A stretch of DNA of 57,202 nt from an uncultured Blastocatellia bacterium (GTDB lineage: Bacteria > Acidobacteriota > Blastocatellia > Pyrinomonadales > Pyrinomonadaceae): NCBI GenBank assembly GCA_946480785.1, contig CAMLLD010000041.1, forward strand, positions 1-57,202. Reading direction: 5' to 3'. This document shows, piece after piece, positions 24,316 to 32,262 of this stretch (positions are counted from its first letter, which is position 1; each line of letters begins with the position of its first letter). The position numbers were made by a program, and so were the translations under genes. The notes under the pieces were generated by a model. It was not told the DNA's origin and did no database searches. It saw nothing but the letters and a program-made list of their open reading frames with translations.

Positions 24316-26733
24316 GTGGAGAGTATTTGGCAAGATCTGCGCTACGGTGTGCGCAGCTTAATGAGGGCGAAGGCGTTCACGGCCGTCGCAATCCTCACGC
24401 TCGCACTGGGTATCGGCGCAAACACGGCGATCTTCACAATCGTCAATGCCGTGTTGTTACGTCCGTTGCCTTACCCGCAATCGGAAAAGCTGATGATCGT
24501 GGGCCGCAATTTTGCGGACACGAGTACAGTCTCCGGTCTGAGCGAGCCGAAATTCGTTTTCCTCCGCGACAACGTAAAGTCTTTCGAAGCACTCACTGCG
24601 ACGCAGGAAAGAGCAACCGATTATTTGTCCGACGACAATCAGGCAGACTACGTCCGCAGCCTGATCGTCTCGGCTGATTTCTTTCGCGTTCTCGGTGTGC
24701 AGCCGTCGAGTGGACGTGCTTTTACCAAAGAAGAAGACAGTCCCGCGGGTGAGTCAGTCGTGATTCTCGGTGACGGATTGTGGCGACGACGATTCGGCGG
24801 AGACACGAGCGTGATCGGACGCAAGATCACGATTAACAACCTTCCGTACACGGTGGTCGGCGTCATGCCGCCCAACTTCGAATTCTTCGGACCGCAGGAT
24901 GTCTTTCTGCCGATGCGTCCTGATCCTGCGAGTCAGAACGAAGGACATAACTATAACGTCATCGGTCGTTTGAATGATGGCGTCACACCAGAGCAGGCGC
25001 GTTCGGAGTTGAAGCTGCTGTTTGAAACGTTCCGGTCTGCACATCCGAAGTGGGTGAAAGAGAATGAAACGTTCGGCGTGATGAGTTGGCGCGCGAGCAT
25101 GACGGGTAACGTTAGAGAATTGCTCTGGATCCTGCTCGGCGCAGTCTCGCTGGTGTTGCTGATCGCGTGCGCCAACATCGCCAACCTGCAATTGACACGC
25201 GCGATCGCCCGGCAAAAAGAGATGGCGATTCGCCGAGCGCTCGGTGCGGTGAGATGGCGGCTCGTCAAGCAACTGCTGACGGAGGGAATGCTCCTCGCAC
25301 TCGTTGGCGGCCTGCTCGGTTTGCTGTTGGCGCGAGTATTGGTAAGCGCAGTGCTGACGCTCGCTCCCGTTGGCGTAATTCCACGCGCGGGTGAAATCAA
25401 CATGGATTGGCGCGCGCTGGCGTTTACCCTCGGCGCGAGCTTTCTTACCGGGATGATCTTTAGTCTCACGCCCGCGCTCCAGGTGCTACGCGTAGACGTG
25501 AATTATGCGCTCAAAGAAGGCGCGCGGACCGGAGCAGCCGGCGGACGTAAACGCTTGCACAGCGCACTCGTGGTTGTCGAAGTCGCTTTGGCCCTGGCGC
25601 TTTCGATCGGCGCGGGCTTGTTGCTGCGAACGTTCGTCAACCTGTACCGCGTCGATCCGGGTTTCGAAGCGCGCAACGTGCTGACCTTCGAGCTTTCACC
25701 GCGCGGCAAAAACTACGACAGCATCGCGAAGGTGAATGATTTCTATCGACGCGCGCTCGAAAGATTCAGCGTGCTCCCGGGCGTCGAAACTGCGGCGCTC
25801 ACAAACAAACTGCCGCTCGATGCGCAATACAATCTGCCTTACAAACTGATGGGCCAGACGAAGCTTGCGGGCGCCGTGCAGTACCGCGTGATTTCGCCCG
25901 AATATTTCCGGGTTATGAAGATGGCGATTCAACGCGGCAGATCGTTTGACGCAACCGACACCGCCAACTCCGAGCCGGTGATCATCGTCAACGAGACGTT
26001 TGCGCGCGCGAATTTCGCCGGTGCTGAGCCGTTGGGCCAGCAACTGTGCGCGGGCTGTGAATATGGCGATCCGGCAATGCGCCGGATCGTGGGTGTAACC
26101 AACGAGACGAAGCAGAAGAGCCTGACAGAGGCTGCGCCGCCCGCCGTTTTTGTCCCACTCACACAGGCTGCTGAAGGCGTAAAAGGAACACTGCGACAAG
26201 GCAATTTCATCTTGCGCACACACGGCGATCCGTCGCTATTGAGCGCTGCGATCCGCAGTGAGTTGCGCCAGCTCGATCCGACCGTGCCGATGAGAAATCT
26301 GTATCCGATGGAACAGTTGGTGAGCCGTTCGGTGGCCGCGCAACGATTCAACCTGATCCTGCTCGGCTTGTTCGCCGCCCTCGGGCTTTTGCTGACGGCG
26401 GTGGGCATCTACGGCGTGATGGCTTACAGCGTGTCGCAGCGTACGCGTGAGATCGGTGTGATGATCGCGCTCGGCGCACAACCAGGTAACGTGTTGAAGC
26501 TGATCCTGAAGCAGGGAATGACCCTCGCCCTGCTTGGCATAGTGATCGGCGTTGGCGCTTCGTTCGCGTTGACGCGATTGCTAAACAGTTTGCTGTTCAA
26601 TGTGAGCGCCACAGATGCGCTCACCTTTGTCGCGGTGTCGTTGACACTTACTTTAGTCGCGCTGTTAGCGTGCTGGATTCCCGCCCGGCGCGCGACCAAA
26701 GTGGAACCGTTAGTGGCGCTGCGGCACGAGTAA
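24316..26733 (+). CDS. FtsX-type ABC permease, acidobacterial duplicated orphan permease (ADOP)
   Basis: 805 residues, GTG start after ACGGAGGAAGGAAC. Architecture is MacB periplasmic domain and FtsX domain, each present twice: N-terminal helix in FTAVAILTLALGIGANTAIF, periplasmic core 55-240, helices about 270-300, 320-345 and 365-390, a second membrane entry near 415-435 (ALVVVEVALALALSIGAGLL), second periplasmic core, and three C-terminal helices with TREIGVMIALGAQPGNVLKLIL. It lacks an ATPase domain and no ATPase gene is adjacent, as is usual for ADOP proteins. Its role (lipid, peptide or toxin efflux) is unknown. It ends 144 bp before the lanthipeptide precursors in the same direction; it could be part of self-protection, but the family is too common for proximity to mean much. 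Confidence 0.93.
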   Translation: MESIWQDLRYGVRSLMRAKAFTAVAILTLALGIGANTAIFTIVNAVLLRPLPYPQSEKLMIVGRNFADTSTVSGLSEPKFVFLRDNVKSFEALTATQERATDYLSDDNQADYVRSLIVSADFFRVLGVQPSSGRAFTKEEDSPAGESVVILGDGLWRRRFGGDTSVIGRKITINNLPYTVVGVMPPNFEFFGPQDVFLPMRPDPASQNEGHNYNVIGRLNDGVTPEQARSELKLLFETFRSAHPKWVKENETFGVMSWRASMTGNVRELLWILLGAVSLVLLIACANIANLQLTRAIARQKEMAIRRALGAVRWRLVKQLLTEGMLLALVGGLLGLLLARVLVSAVLTLAPVGVIPRAGEINMDWRALAFTLGASFLTGMIFSLTPALQVLRVDVNYALKEGARTGAAGGRKRLHSALVVVEVALALALSIGAGLLLRTFVNLYRVDPGFEARNVLTFELSPRGKNYDSIAKVNDFYRRALERFSVLPGVETAALTNKLPLDAQYNLPYKLMGQTKLAGAVQYRVISPEYFRVMKMAIQRGRSFDATDTANSEPVIIVNETFARANFAGAEPLGQQLCAGCEYGDPAMRRIVGVTNETKQKSLTEAAPPAVFVPLTQAAEGVKGTLRQGNFILRTHGDPSLLSAAIRSELRQLDPTVPMRNLYPMEQLVSRSVAAQRFNLILLGLFAALGLLLTAVGIYGVMAYSVSQRTREIGVMIALGAQPGNVLKLILKQGMTLALLGIVIGVGASFALTRLLNSLLFNVSATDALTFVAVSLTLTLVALLACWIPARRATKVEPLVALRHE

Positions 26734-26786
26734 TTACGTTTCGCATTTCCCTCGCTGTAGTTTCCCCTTTTGTCCCCTGGTCAACG

Positions 26787-26815
26787 TTGAAACAGATCTC
26801 GGTTCCGTCTAAACG
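26787..26815 (+). promoter_or_regulatory. Possible promoter of the lanthipeptide operon
   Basis: TTGAAA (26787-26792), 17 bp, TAAACG (26810-26815). The -10 is imperfect, but it resembles the TAAACT of the malate dehydrogenase promoter in this window. Transcription would start about 55 bp before the first precursor. Confidence 0.35.
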
Positions 26816-26877
26816 GTCCGCAGGCCGTCGACTGTGCCGAGCACGGCAAATAACGTCAGTAAACAGAGGAGAAAGAA

Positions 26878-27036
26878 ATGGAGAGAGTTCTTGGTCTACA
26901 AGCTTTATCAGAATTTTCGGACACTGAAGACACGGGCTGTAGCAGCAACAGCGGAGTCTGCTCCAGTTCATCAGGCGGCACGGGTGATTCCGGCTGCAGC
27001 GTCCAGTGCGGTAGTTCGGACGAGCTGGAGTGGTAA
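26878..27036 (+). CDS. Class III lanthipeptide precursor 1
   Basis: 52 residues, ATG after AGAGGAGAAAGAA. The leader begins MERVLGLQALSEFSD and contains the LxLQ motif (LGLQ, 5-8) recognised by class III (LanKC) synthetases. The core, from about residue 20, has four Cys and many Ser. Two Ser-x2-Ser-x2-Cys motifs, the labionin/avionin signature, are visible: SSNSGVC (22-28) and SGCSVQC (38-44), separated by SSSSGGTGD; the tail is GSSDELEW. It is followed 39 bp later by a near-duplicate gene and then by LanKC and an ABC exporter. The core has extra Cys at 21 and 40 not needed for two labionins, so disulfides or additional thioether rings are possible. Confidence 0.92.
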   Translation: MERVLGLQALSEFSDTEDTGCSSNSGVCSSSSGGTGDSGCSVQCGSSDELEW

Positions 27037-27075
27037 GACCGCCGGGTAACAATCCAGGTAACAAGGAGAAAGAAA

Positions 27076-27240
27076 ATGGAGAGAGTACTTGGTTTACAAG
27101 CCTTGTCAGAATACTCGGACCCGGACCTTGTCGAATCGGGCTGCAGCAGCGGCAGTGACGTCTGCTCCAGTTCATCCGGCGGCACGGGCGATTCCGGTTG
27201 CAGTGTGAAGTGCGGGAGTAGCGATGAGTTGGATTGGTAG
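27076..27240 (+). CDS. Class III lanthipeptide precursor 2
   Basis: 54 residues, ATG after ACAAGGAGAAAGAAA. Leader MERVLGLQALSEYSD is nearly identical to that of precursor 1; the leader-core junction differs (PDLVESG versus TEDTG). The core again has two Ser-x2-Ser-x2-Cys motifs, SSGSDVC (24-30) and SGCSVKC (40-46), and the tail GSSDELDW. Changes between the paralogues concentrate at the junction and first ring, while GGTGDSGCSV and CGSSDEL are kept, pointing to selection on the core. Both peptides are probably modified by one enzyme and may form a two-component product or redundant copies. Confidence 0.92.
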   Translation: MERVLGLQALSEYSDPDLVESGCSSGSDVCSSSSGGTGDSGCSVKCGSSDELDW

Positions 27241-27295
27241 AACCATCCAATAGCCATGCAAGCGACTCAGGGTTACCCCCGCTGCTTCGTATGAT

Positions 27296-27328
27296 ATCTC
27301 AGCTCTCGCGCTACGCGGGAGCTGAGAT
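27296..27328 (+). other. Strong hairpin between precursor and synthetase genes
   Basis: A 15-bp stem with one mismatch and a CTA loop (27311-27313), starting ATCTCAGCTC and ending GAGCTGAGAT. No T-run follows, so read-through is expected. Hairpins in this position in lantibiotic operons act as partial terminators or mRNA stabilisers that keep precursor transcripts in excess over enzyme transcripts. RNA structure is certain on paper; function is inferred. Confidence 0.75.
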
Positions 27329-27372
27329 TCACTTGCAGCCATACCTCTCAACCTCAAGAAGGAGGCCAAGCT

Positions 27373-30090
27373 ATGAGTGGACCACGAGCAAATGTTCTCG
27401 AAGCGATGATTGATCCGGAGTTCTACGACTCCATAGACCGTTTCCAGCCTCGGGAAGATGAGTTTCTGGATTTAGTGAAACAGTTAGTTCCGAGCGACAT
27501 GATGTTTGAGAGGATCAACGGAGTTTGGTTCGGCTGCATTGCGCCACAGGAAAAAAGAAAACAGCCTCCGATTCAGGGATGGAAGATACATGTCTCATCG
27601 GCGACGTCCTGCGCAAAGGATGTGTTGCGGGCCGTCGTTCCGATCCTGATTAGTAACAACGTCGAGTTCAAGTTCTCGCTCGACACGAGGATTCTTTCGA
27701 TGATGAACAGCAAGCGCTGGGCGCGACAAGGCGCCGGCAAGTTCATCACGATTTATCCGCTTGATGAGAACGAATTTGTTTCCCTCATCGAGCAGCTTTA
27801 CAAGGCGACGAAGCAGTTCGAAGGTCCATACATTCTTTCTGACAAGCGGTACAAAGACAGCAAAGTAATTTTTTATCGCTACGGCGGGATGTCGCCGTTC
27901 AAGGTCCTTAACATAAAAGGGGAAAAGATACCGATGTTGCTTTCGCCGGCCGGCGAGAGAGTGCCCGATATCAGGTTCCCTTACTTCCACGTGCCCGAGT
28001 GGACTAAAGATCCTTTCGAGTCTCCTCAGCCAAAGGATTCGGAGAACGCGGAAACGCCCGCTGAGATCCGGTTGAAAGACGGAAGGTATTTGGTCAAGTC
28101 GTCGTTGAGTTACACGAATTCAGGCGGCGTGTATATCGCTGAAGATACGCACACCGGACAGCAAGTCGTGATCAAGGAGGCGCGTCCGTACGTCGACAGC
28201 ATTGAAGATACGGTTTCGCTGCTGAAGAAAGAGCACCGCATCTTAGCGAAGATCGCGCACCTGAAAATCGCGCCGCAGCCACTCGACTTTTTCCAGGACT
28301 GGGAACATTTCTTCCTCGTTCAGGAGCAAGTAAAAGGCACCGGCATTCATAACTACATCGTCAGAAACAGCATCACGCTGCGCTTCAACCCGACCATCGA
28401 TGACGCGCGCGAATTCTATAAAAACTTCAAAACCATCATTCTGCAACTGGCCCAAATCGTGAAGGCTCTGCACGAATGCGGGATCGTGTTTTCCGACATG
28501 TCACCCGGCAACTTGATCCTCGATCCCGAAACGCTCGAGCTGAAGATCATTGATTTCGAAGGTGCGTGTGAGGTTGGTGTTGATAAGCCTGGACAACTTT
28601 TTACCGAAGGCTTCGCAGCGGATCAGTGGTTTGGACGCGATCCGACAGTCGAGAGTGATTACTTCTCGATCGGCGCGATCATTCATTACTTTCTGTCGCC
28701 CGTGAACCAGCTTTTCGCCGTCAATCCGAAAGCACGGTACACGTTCATGGAACATGTGACGCGCGACATCGGTTTTCCCAGAAGTGTTTTCGAGTTGGCC
28801 ACAGCTCTCATCGACAAGTCGCCCGAGAAAAGACCGACGCCCAGCAAGATCATCGAAGTCTTGAGCAGAGACGATGACGTCACCGTTCCACATTTCGCGA
28901 CCGATGGTCCGGATGCTGATAAAACCTATGAGGGCTACGTTAAAAGAATCACTGAATACATCCTCAACGTGGCGACTTACGACCGCAGAGATCGGCTCTT
29001 TCCCTCAGATGGCTCGATGTTCCGAACAAATCCTTTGAGCCTCGCTCATGGAGCGTGCGGCGTTGCTTATGCCCTGAACAAGATCGATGGCAAAGTCCCG
29101 GACGAGGTGATCAACTGGATTCTGTCGTGCAACAAACACGTCTCGCTTATTCCTCCCGGTCTGTACATCGGGCTCGCGGGAATCGCCTGGTCCATGCTCG
29201 AACTGGGATTGCATGACGAGTCACGGAAAGTGCTCGCCTCGACTTTCGATCATCCTTTGTTACACGACGCGTTTGATCTCTACTACGGCGTGGCCGGATG
29301 GGGACTGGCGAACCTGCGCTTCTTCACGGAGTTTCAGGACGAAATTTACTTGCAGAAGGCTGAAGAAGCCGGCAGCTATCTGTTGGAGACTGTCGCCGAA
29401 GATGCACGAGGTTGTTATTGGACCACCGACGGCAAGATTCCGTTGGGATACGCTCACGGGCAGAGCGGCGTCAGCCTGTTTCTGCTTTATCTCTATCTGG
29501 CGAGCGGCAAGGAAAGGTTTCTCGACCTCGGCATGAAAGCGCTCGATTTTGAAATGAATAACGCGACGCCTTCGATGAAAGGCGAGAGCATTTCGTGGAT
29601 GAAGTTTGCCGATGAGGGCTACATCGTTTATCCGTACTTCAAAATCGGATCGGCAGGCGTGGGCACGACGATGCTCAGATACTATCGCCTGCTCGGCGAG
29701 AAGAAATACCGCGACATGCTCGAGTTGATCTACTTCGACACGACGCGGAAATACACGCTCTTCCCGGGTTTGTTCAGCGGGCTCGCCGGCTTGGGCGAAT
29801 TTCTACTCGACCTGCATCGAGTCACGAACGAGAGTCATCACTTCGACGCTGCGTATCGTGTTGCAGCCGGCATATCGCTTTTCAAGATTGAAAAGAAACA
29901 AGGTCTCGCGTTCCCCGGCGACATGTTGCGCAGAATCTCCTGCGACTACGGGACGGGCAGCGCAGGCGTCGGACATTTTCTTTATAGATTGACTCATCGC
30001 GAAGAAGAAGGTGCGTTCAATCTCGATCGACTCTTCGCGCACGATGAGAAGCCTGCGCTTGCTCTGGCAGCCGCGGGGGCCGCAGCGTAA
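27373..30090 (+). CDS. Class III lanthipeptide synthetase LanKC
   Basis: 905 residues, start ATG after AAGAAGGAGGCCAAGCT. Three domains: N-terminal lyase-like region (1-230); Ser/Thr kinase-like region (about 235-500) with Lys268 (VVIKEARP), catalytic-loop Asp375 and Asn380 (FSDMSPGNLIL) and Asp394 (IIDFEGA, the DFG equivalent); C-terminal LanC-like cyclase (about 520-890) with repeated GxAG helices such as PPGLYIGLAGIAW. The zinc motifs of true LanC proteins are gone: the WCYG position reads YPYFKIGSAG and the CHG position reads FPGLFSGLAG. That separates it from class II and class IV enzymes and defines class III. It phosphorylates Ser/Thr of the precursors, eliminates phosphate and cyclises to (methyl)lanthionine or labionin. 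The exporter gene follows. Confidence 0.95.
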   Translation: MSGPRANVLEAMIDPEFYDSIDRFQPREDEFLDLVKQLVPSDMMFERINGVWFGCIAPQEKRKQPPIQGWKIHVSSATSCAKDVLRAVVPILISNNVEFKFSLDTRILSMMNSKRWARQGAGKFITIYPLDENEFVSLIEQLYKATKQFEGPYILSDKRYKDSKVIFYRYGGMSPFKVLNIKGEKIPMLLSPAGERVPDIRFPYFHVPEWTKDPFESPQPKDSENAETPAEIRLKDGRYLVKSSLSYTNSGGVYIAEDTHTGQQVVIKEARPYVDSIEDTVSLLKKEHRILAKIAHLKIAPQPLDFFQDWEHFFLVQEQVKGTGIHNYIVRNSITLRFNPTIDDAREFYKNFKTIILQLAQIVKALHECGIVFSDMSPGNLILDPETLELKIIDFEGACEVGVDKPGQLFTEGFAADQWFGRDPTVESDYFSIGAIIHYFLSPVNQLFAVNPKARYTFMEHVTRDIGFPRSVFELATALIDKSPEKRPTPSKIIEVLSRDDDVTVPHFATDGPDADKTYEGYVKRITEYILNVATYDRRDRLFPSDGSMFRTNPLSLAHGACGVAYALNKIDGKVPDEVINWILSCNKHVSLIPPGLYIGLAGIAWSMLELGLHDESRKVLASTFDHPLLHDAFDLYYGVAGWGLANLRFFTEFQDEIYLQKAEEAGSYLLETVAEDARGCYWTTDGKIPLGYAHGQSGVSLFLLYLYLASGKERFLDLGMKALDFEMNNATPSMKGESISWMKFADEGYIVYPYFKIGSAGVGTTMLRYYRLLGEKKYRDMLELIYFDTTRKYTLFPGLFSGLAGLGEFLLDLHRVTNESHHFDAAYRVAAGISLFKIEKKQGLAFPGDMLRRISCDYGTGSAGVGHFLYRLTHREEEGAFNLDRLFAHDEKPALALAAAGAAA

Positions 30091-30122
30091 GAATTCATCA
30101 GCCTCGAGACAAAGTGAGAATC

Positions 30123-32108
30123 ATGCTACCGGCGTTTTTCAAAGCGGACCGCTCAGAGGGCGACAACACAACACCGCGCATTGGTTTCTTTCTGGCCATG
30201 CGTTATATCCCGATGTTCCTGCGGCTCGTCTGGGCCACGCATCGTGGTTACACGGTGGCAATGATCGTTTTGCGTATCGCGCGCGCGTTTACGCCGGTCG
30301 TGATGTTCTGGGTTGGCAAACTGATCATCGATGAAGTCATTGCCATACGTGCCGCGGGCCAAATCGGCTACACGCGCTTGTGGCAGTTCGTCGCGCTCGA
30401 ATTCTTCGTCGTACTCGCCGGTGAGATACTCACGCGCGCTTCGTCGCTCGTCGAGAGCCTCCTCGGCGATCTGTTCAATATACACATCAGCGAGCGGCTG
30501 ATGGACCATGCGGCGACGCTCGATCTCGAGCAGTTTGAAAACCCGACTTTCTACGACGTCCTAGAGCGCGCGCGCCGCCAGATCGCGAACCAGATCGGGC
30601 TTATCACGACCCTCGTCACGATGGGCCAGGACGCGCTCACGCTTATCTCGCTCGCGGGCGCTTTGCTCGTCTACAAACCATGGTTGCTGCTGCTGCTCGC
30701 GGTTGCCGTGTCGCCCAGTTTCTTCAGTGAGACTCGCTTCGCCGCGCTCGGCTATTCACTGTTGTATCGCTGGACGCCGCAGCGCCGCCAACTCGATTAC
30801 CTGCGCTATCTCGGCACGAGCAATCAGACCGCGAAAGAGCTGCACATGTTCGGTCTCGCGCGCTGGCTGATAGATCGTTACGTCAACCTTTCGAACCGCT
30901 TTTACAAAGAGAACAAACGCTTGGCGACGCGCAAGGGAATCGTCGCCGTGCTGCTCACGGGCGTCGGCTCTATCGGCTATTACGCAGCTTACATTCTCAT
31001 TCTCATGAGCGCGGCGACGGGCCGGATCTCGGTGGGCACGCTCACGTTTCTCGCCGCTTCTTTCATGCGCAGCCGTGATCTCATCAGCCGTCTCCTCAGC
31101 GGCGCGAGCCAGATCTACGAGCAGTGTTTGTATCTCAAAGACTTGTTTGACTTCTTCAAGATGCAGCCCGCGATCACGTCGCCCGCGAGCGCGCGGCCCG
31201 CGCCGCGTCCGATCCGTGAAGGCTTTGTTTTCGAGAACGTAGGCTTTCGCTATCCCGGAAGCGAGCGTTGGGCCATACGCAACGTGAGCTTTGTCCTGCG
31301 TCCCGGCGAGCGGCTGGCCCTCGTCGGTGAAAACGGCGCCGGAAAAACGACGCTCACCAAACTGCTCGCGCGTCTCTACGATCCGACCGAAGGACGCATA
31401 CTGCTCGATGGCCGCGATCTGCGTGAATACGATCTCGCGTCGCTGAGACAATCGATGGGCGTAATCTTTCAGGATTTCGTTTGCTACGACCTGCACCTCG
31501 ACGAGAACATCGGCGTCGGCCGGATCGATGAAGTCGAAACGTATTTGAATGAAGCGAACGACAACGACCCCGACTCCGGCGAGGCCCCCGAGGCAGAGAA
31601 GCGATTGATGCCGAGTGTGAACGGAAACGGAAACGGCGCGCATCACGCGTCGAACGGTCACGCGAAAATTGCGCCTTCCGTTCCGGCTTCGATTGTTAAC
31701 GCGGCGGAGAAATCAATGGCCGCAACGTTGCTGCCGCGTCTCCCAAAAGGATACCGGCAGATGCTCGGACGCAGGTTTGCCGGCGGCGTTAACTTGTCCG
31801 GCGGCGAATGGCAAAAGATCGCGTTGGCGCGTGCCTACATGCGCGACGCCCAGGTACTCATCCTCGACGAACCGACCGCCGCACTCGATGCGCGCGCCGA
31901 GTATGAAGCTTTCAAACGTTTCGCTGCCCTCGTGCGCGAGCGCATGGCCGTCCTGATCTCGCATCGCTTTTCAACCGTGCGCATGGCCGATCGCATCATC
32001 GTTCTTCGCGGCGGCGCAATTGTCGAAGACGGCACGCACGACGAGCTCCTCGCACATGCCGGCTTGTACGCCGAGCTGTTCAAGCTCCAGGCCGTAGGGT
32101 ATCGTTAA
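30123..32108 (+). CDS. ABC exporter (permease-ATPase fusion) of the lanthipeptide cluster
   Basis: 661 residues from the ATG at 30123; a GTG at 30114 is also possible. Six-helix membrane domain (about 20-320), then an ATPase with Walker [11 protein letters not shown]-loop IFQDFVCYD, signature LSGGEWQKI, Walker [13 protein letters not shown] and H-loop LISHRFS. There is no N-terminal C39 peptidase domain, so the leader must be removed by another protease, as is usual in class III systems. Between Q-loop and signature, at about residues 477-520, is an insertion rich in Asn, Gly, His, Ala and acidic residues ([16 protein letters not shown]) not found in standard exporters. It lies 32 bp after LanKC and is presumably co-transcribed, exporting the modified peptides. 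Confidence 0.93.
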   Translation: MLPAFFKADRSEGDNTTPRIGFFLAMRYIPMFLRLVWATHRGYTVAMIVLRIARAFTPVVMFWVGKLIIDEVIAIRAAGQIGYTRLWQFVALEFFVVLAGEILTRASSLVESLLGDLFNIHISERLMDHAATLDLEQFENPTFYDVLERARRQIANQIGLITTLVTMGQDALTLISLAGALLVYKPWLLLLLAVAVSPSFFSETRFAALGYSLLYRWTPQRRQLDYLRYLGTSNQTAKELHMFGLARWLIDRYVNLSNRFYKENKRLATRKGIVAVLLTGVGSIGYYAAYILILMSAATGRISVGTLTFLAASFMRSRDLISRLLSGASQIYEQCLYLKDLFDFFKMQPAITSPASARPAPRPIREGFVFENVGFRYPGSERWAIRNVSFVLRPGERLALVGENGAGKTTLTKLLARLYDPTEGRILLDGRDLREYDLASLRQSMGVIFQDFVCYDLHLDENIGVGRIDEVETYLNEANDNDPDSGEAPEAEKRLMPSVNGNGNGAHHASNGHAKIAPSVPASIVNAAEKSMAATLLPRLPKGYRQMLGRRFAGGVNLSGGEWQKIALARAYMRDAQVLILDEPTAALDARAEYEAFKRFAALVRERMAVLISHRFSTVRMADRIIVLRGGAIVEDGTHDELLAHAGLYAELFKLQAVGYR

Positions 32109-32116
32109 GCATCTCT

Positions 32117-32148
32117 TTGATCGCCACTTGCAATAATGTGGTAATCAA
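32117..32148 (+). other. Interrupted hairpin after the lanthipeptide exporter
   Basis: TTGAT-CG-CCAC and GTGG-TA-ATCAA pair around a 10-base loop, 8 bp after the exporter stop codon. No T-run follows, so it is at best a weak terminator or 3'-end stabiliser. A second, smaller stem (32198-32220) lies in the same 154-bp gap. Confidence 0.35.
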
Positions 32149-32262
32149 GCTGAAACTAGTCACGGTTAACCTTCCCGAACTCCCAAATGTAGCTTCACTG
32201 CGGCTTCGCACGAAGCCCAGTCGAAAAACTCAAAACCAAATCTGCTCATTCAAGGAGTTCAC

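Noticed and set aside
24316..26733. Lanthipeptide self-immunity transporter
   Set aside because: ADOP permeases occur in dozens of copies in this phylum, it has its own promoter and no ATPase partner; nearness is not evidence.
27373..30090. Class II or class IV synthetase
   Set aside because: Class II has no kinase domain, and class IV keeps the zinc ligands of the cyclase, which are replaced here.
30756..31661. 301-codon minus-strand frame under the exporter gene
   Set aside because: Antisense to conserved ABC motifs and of random composition.
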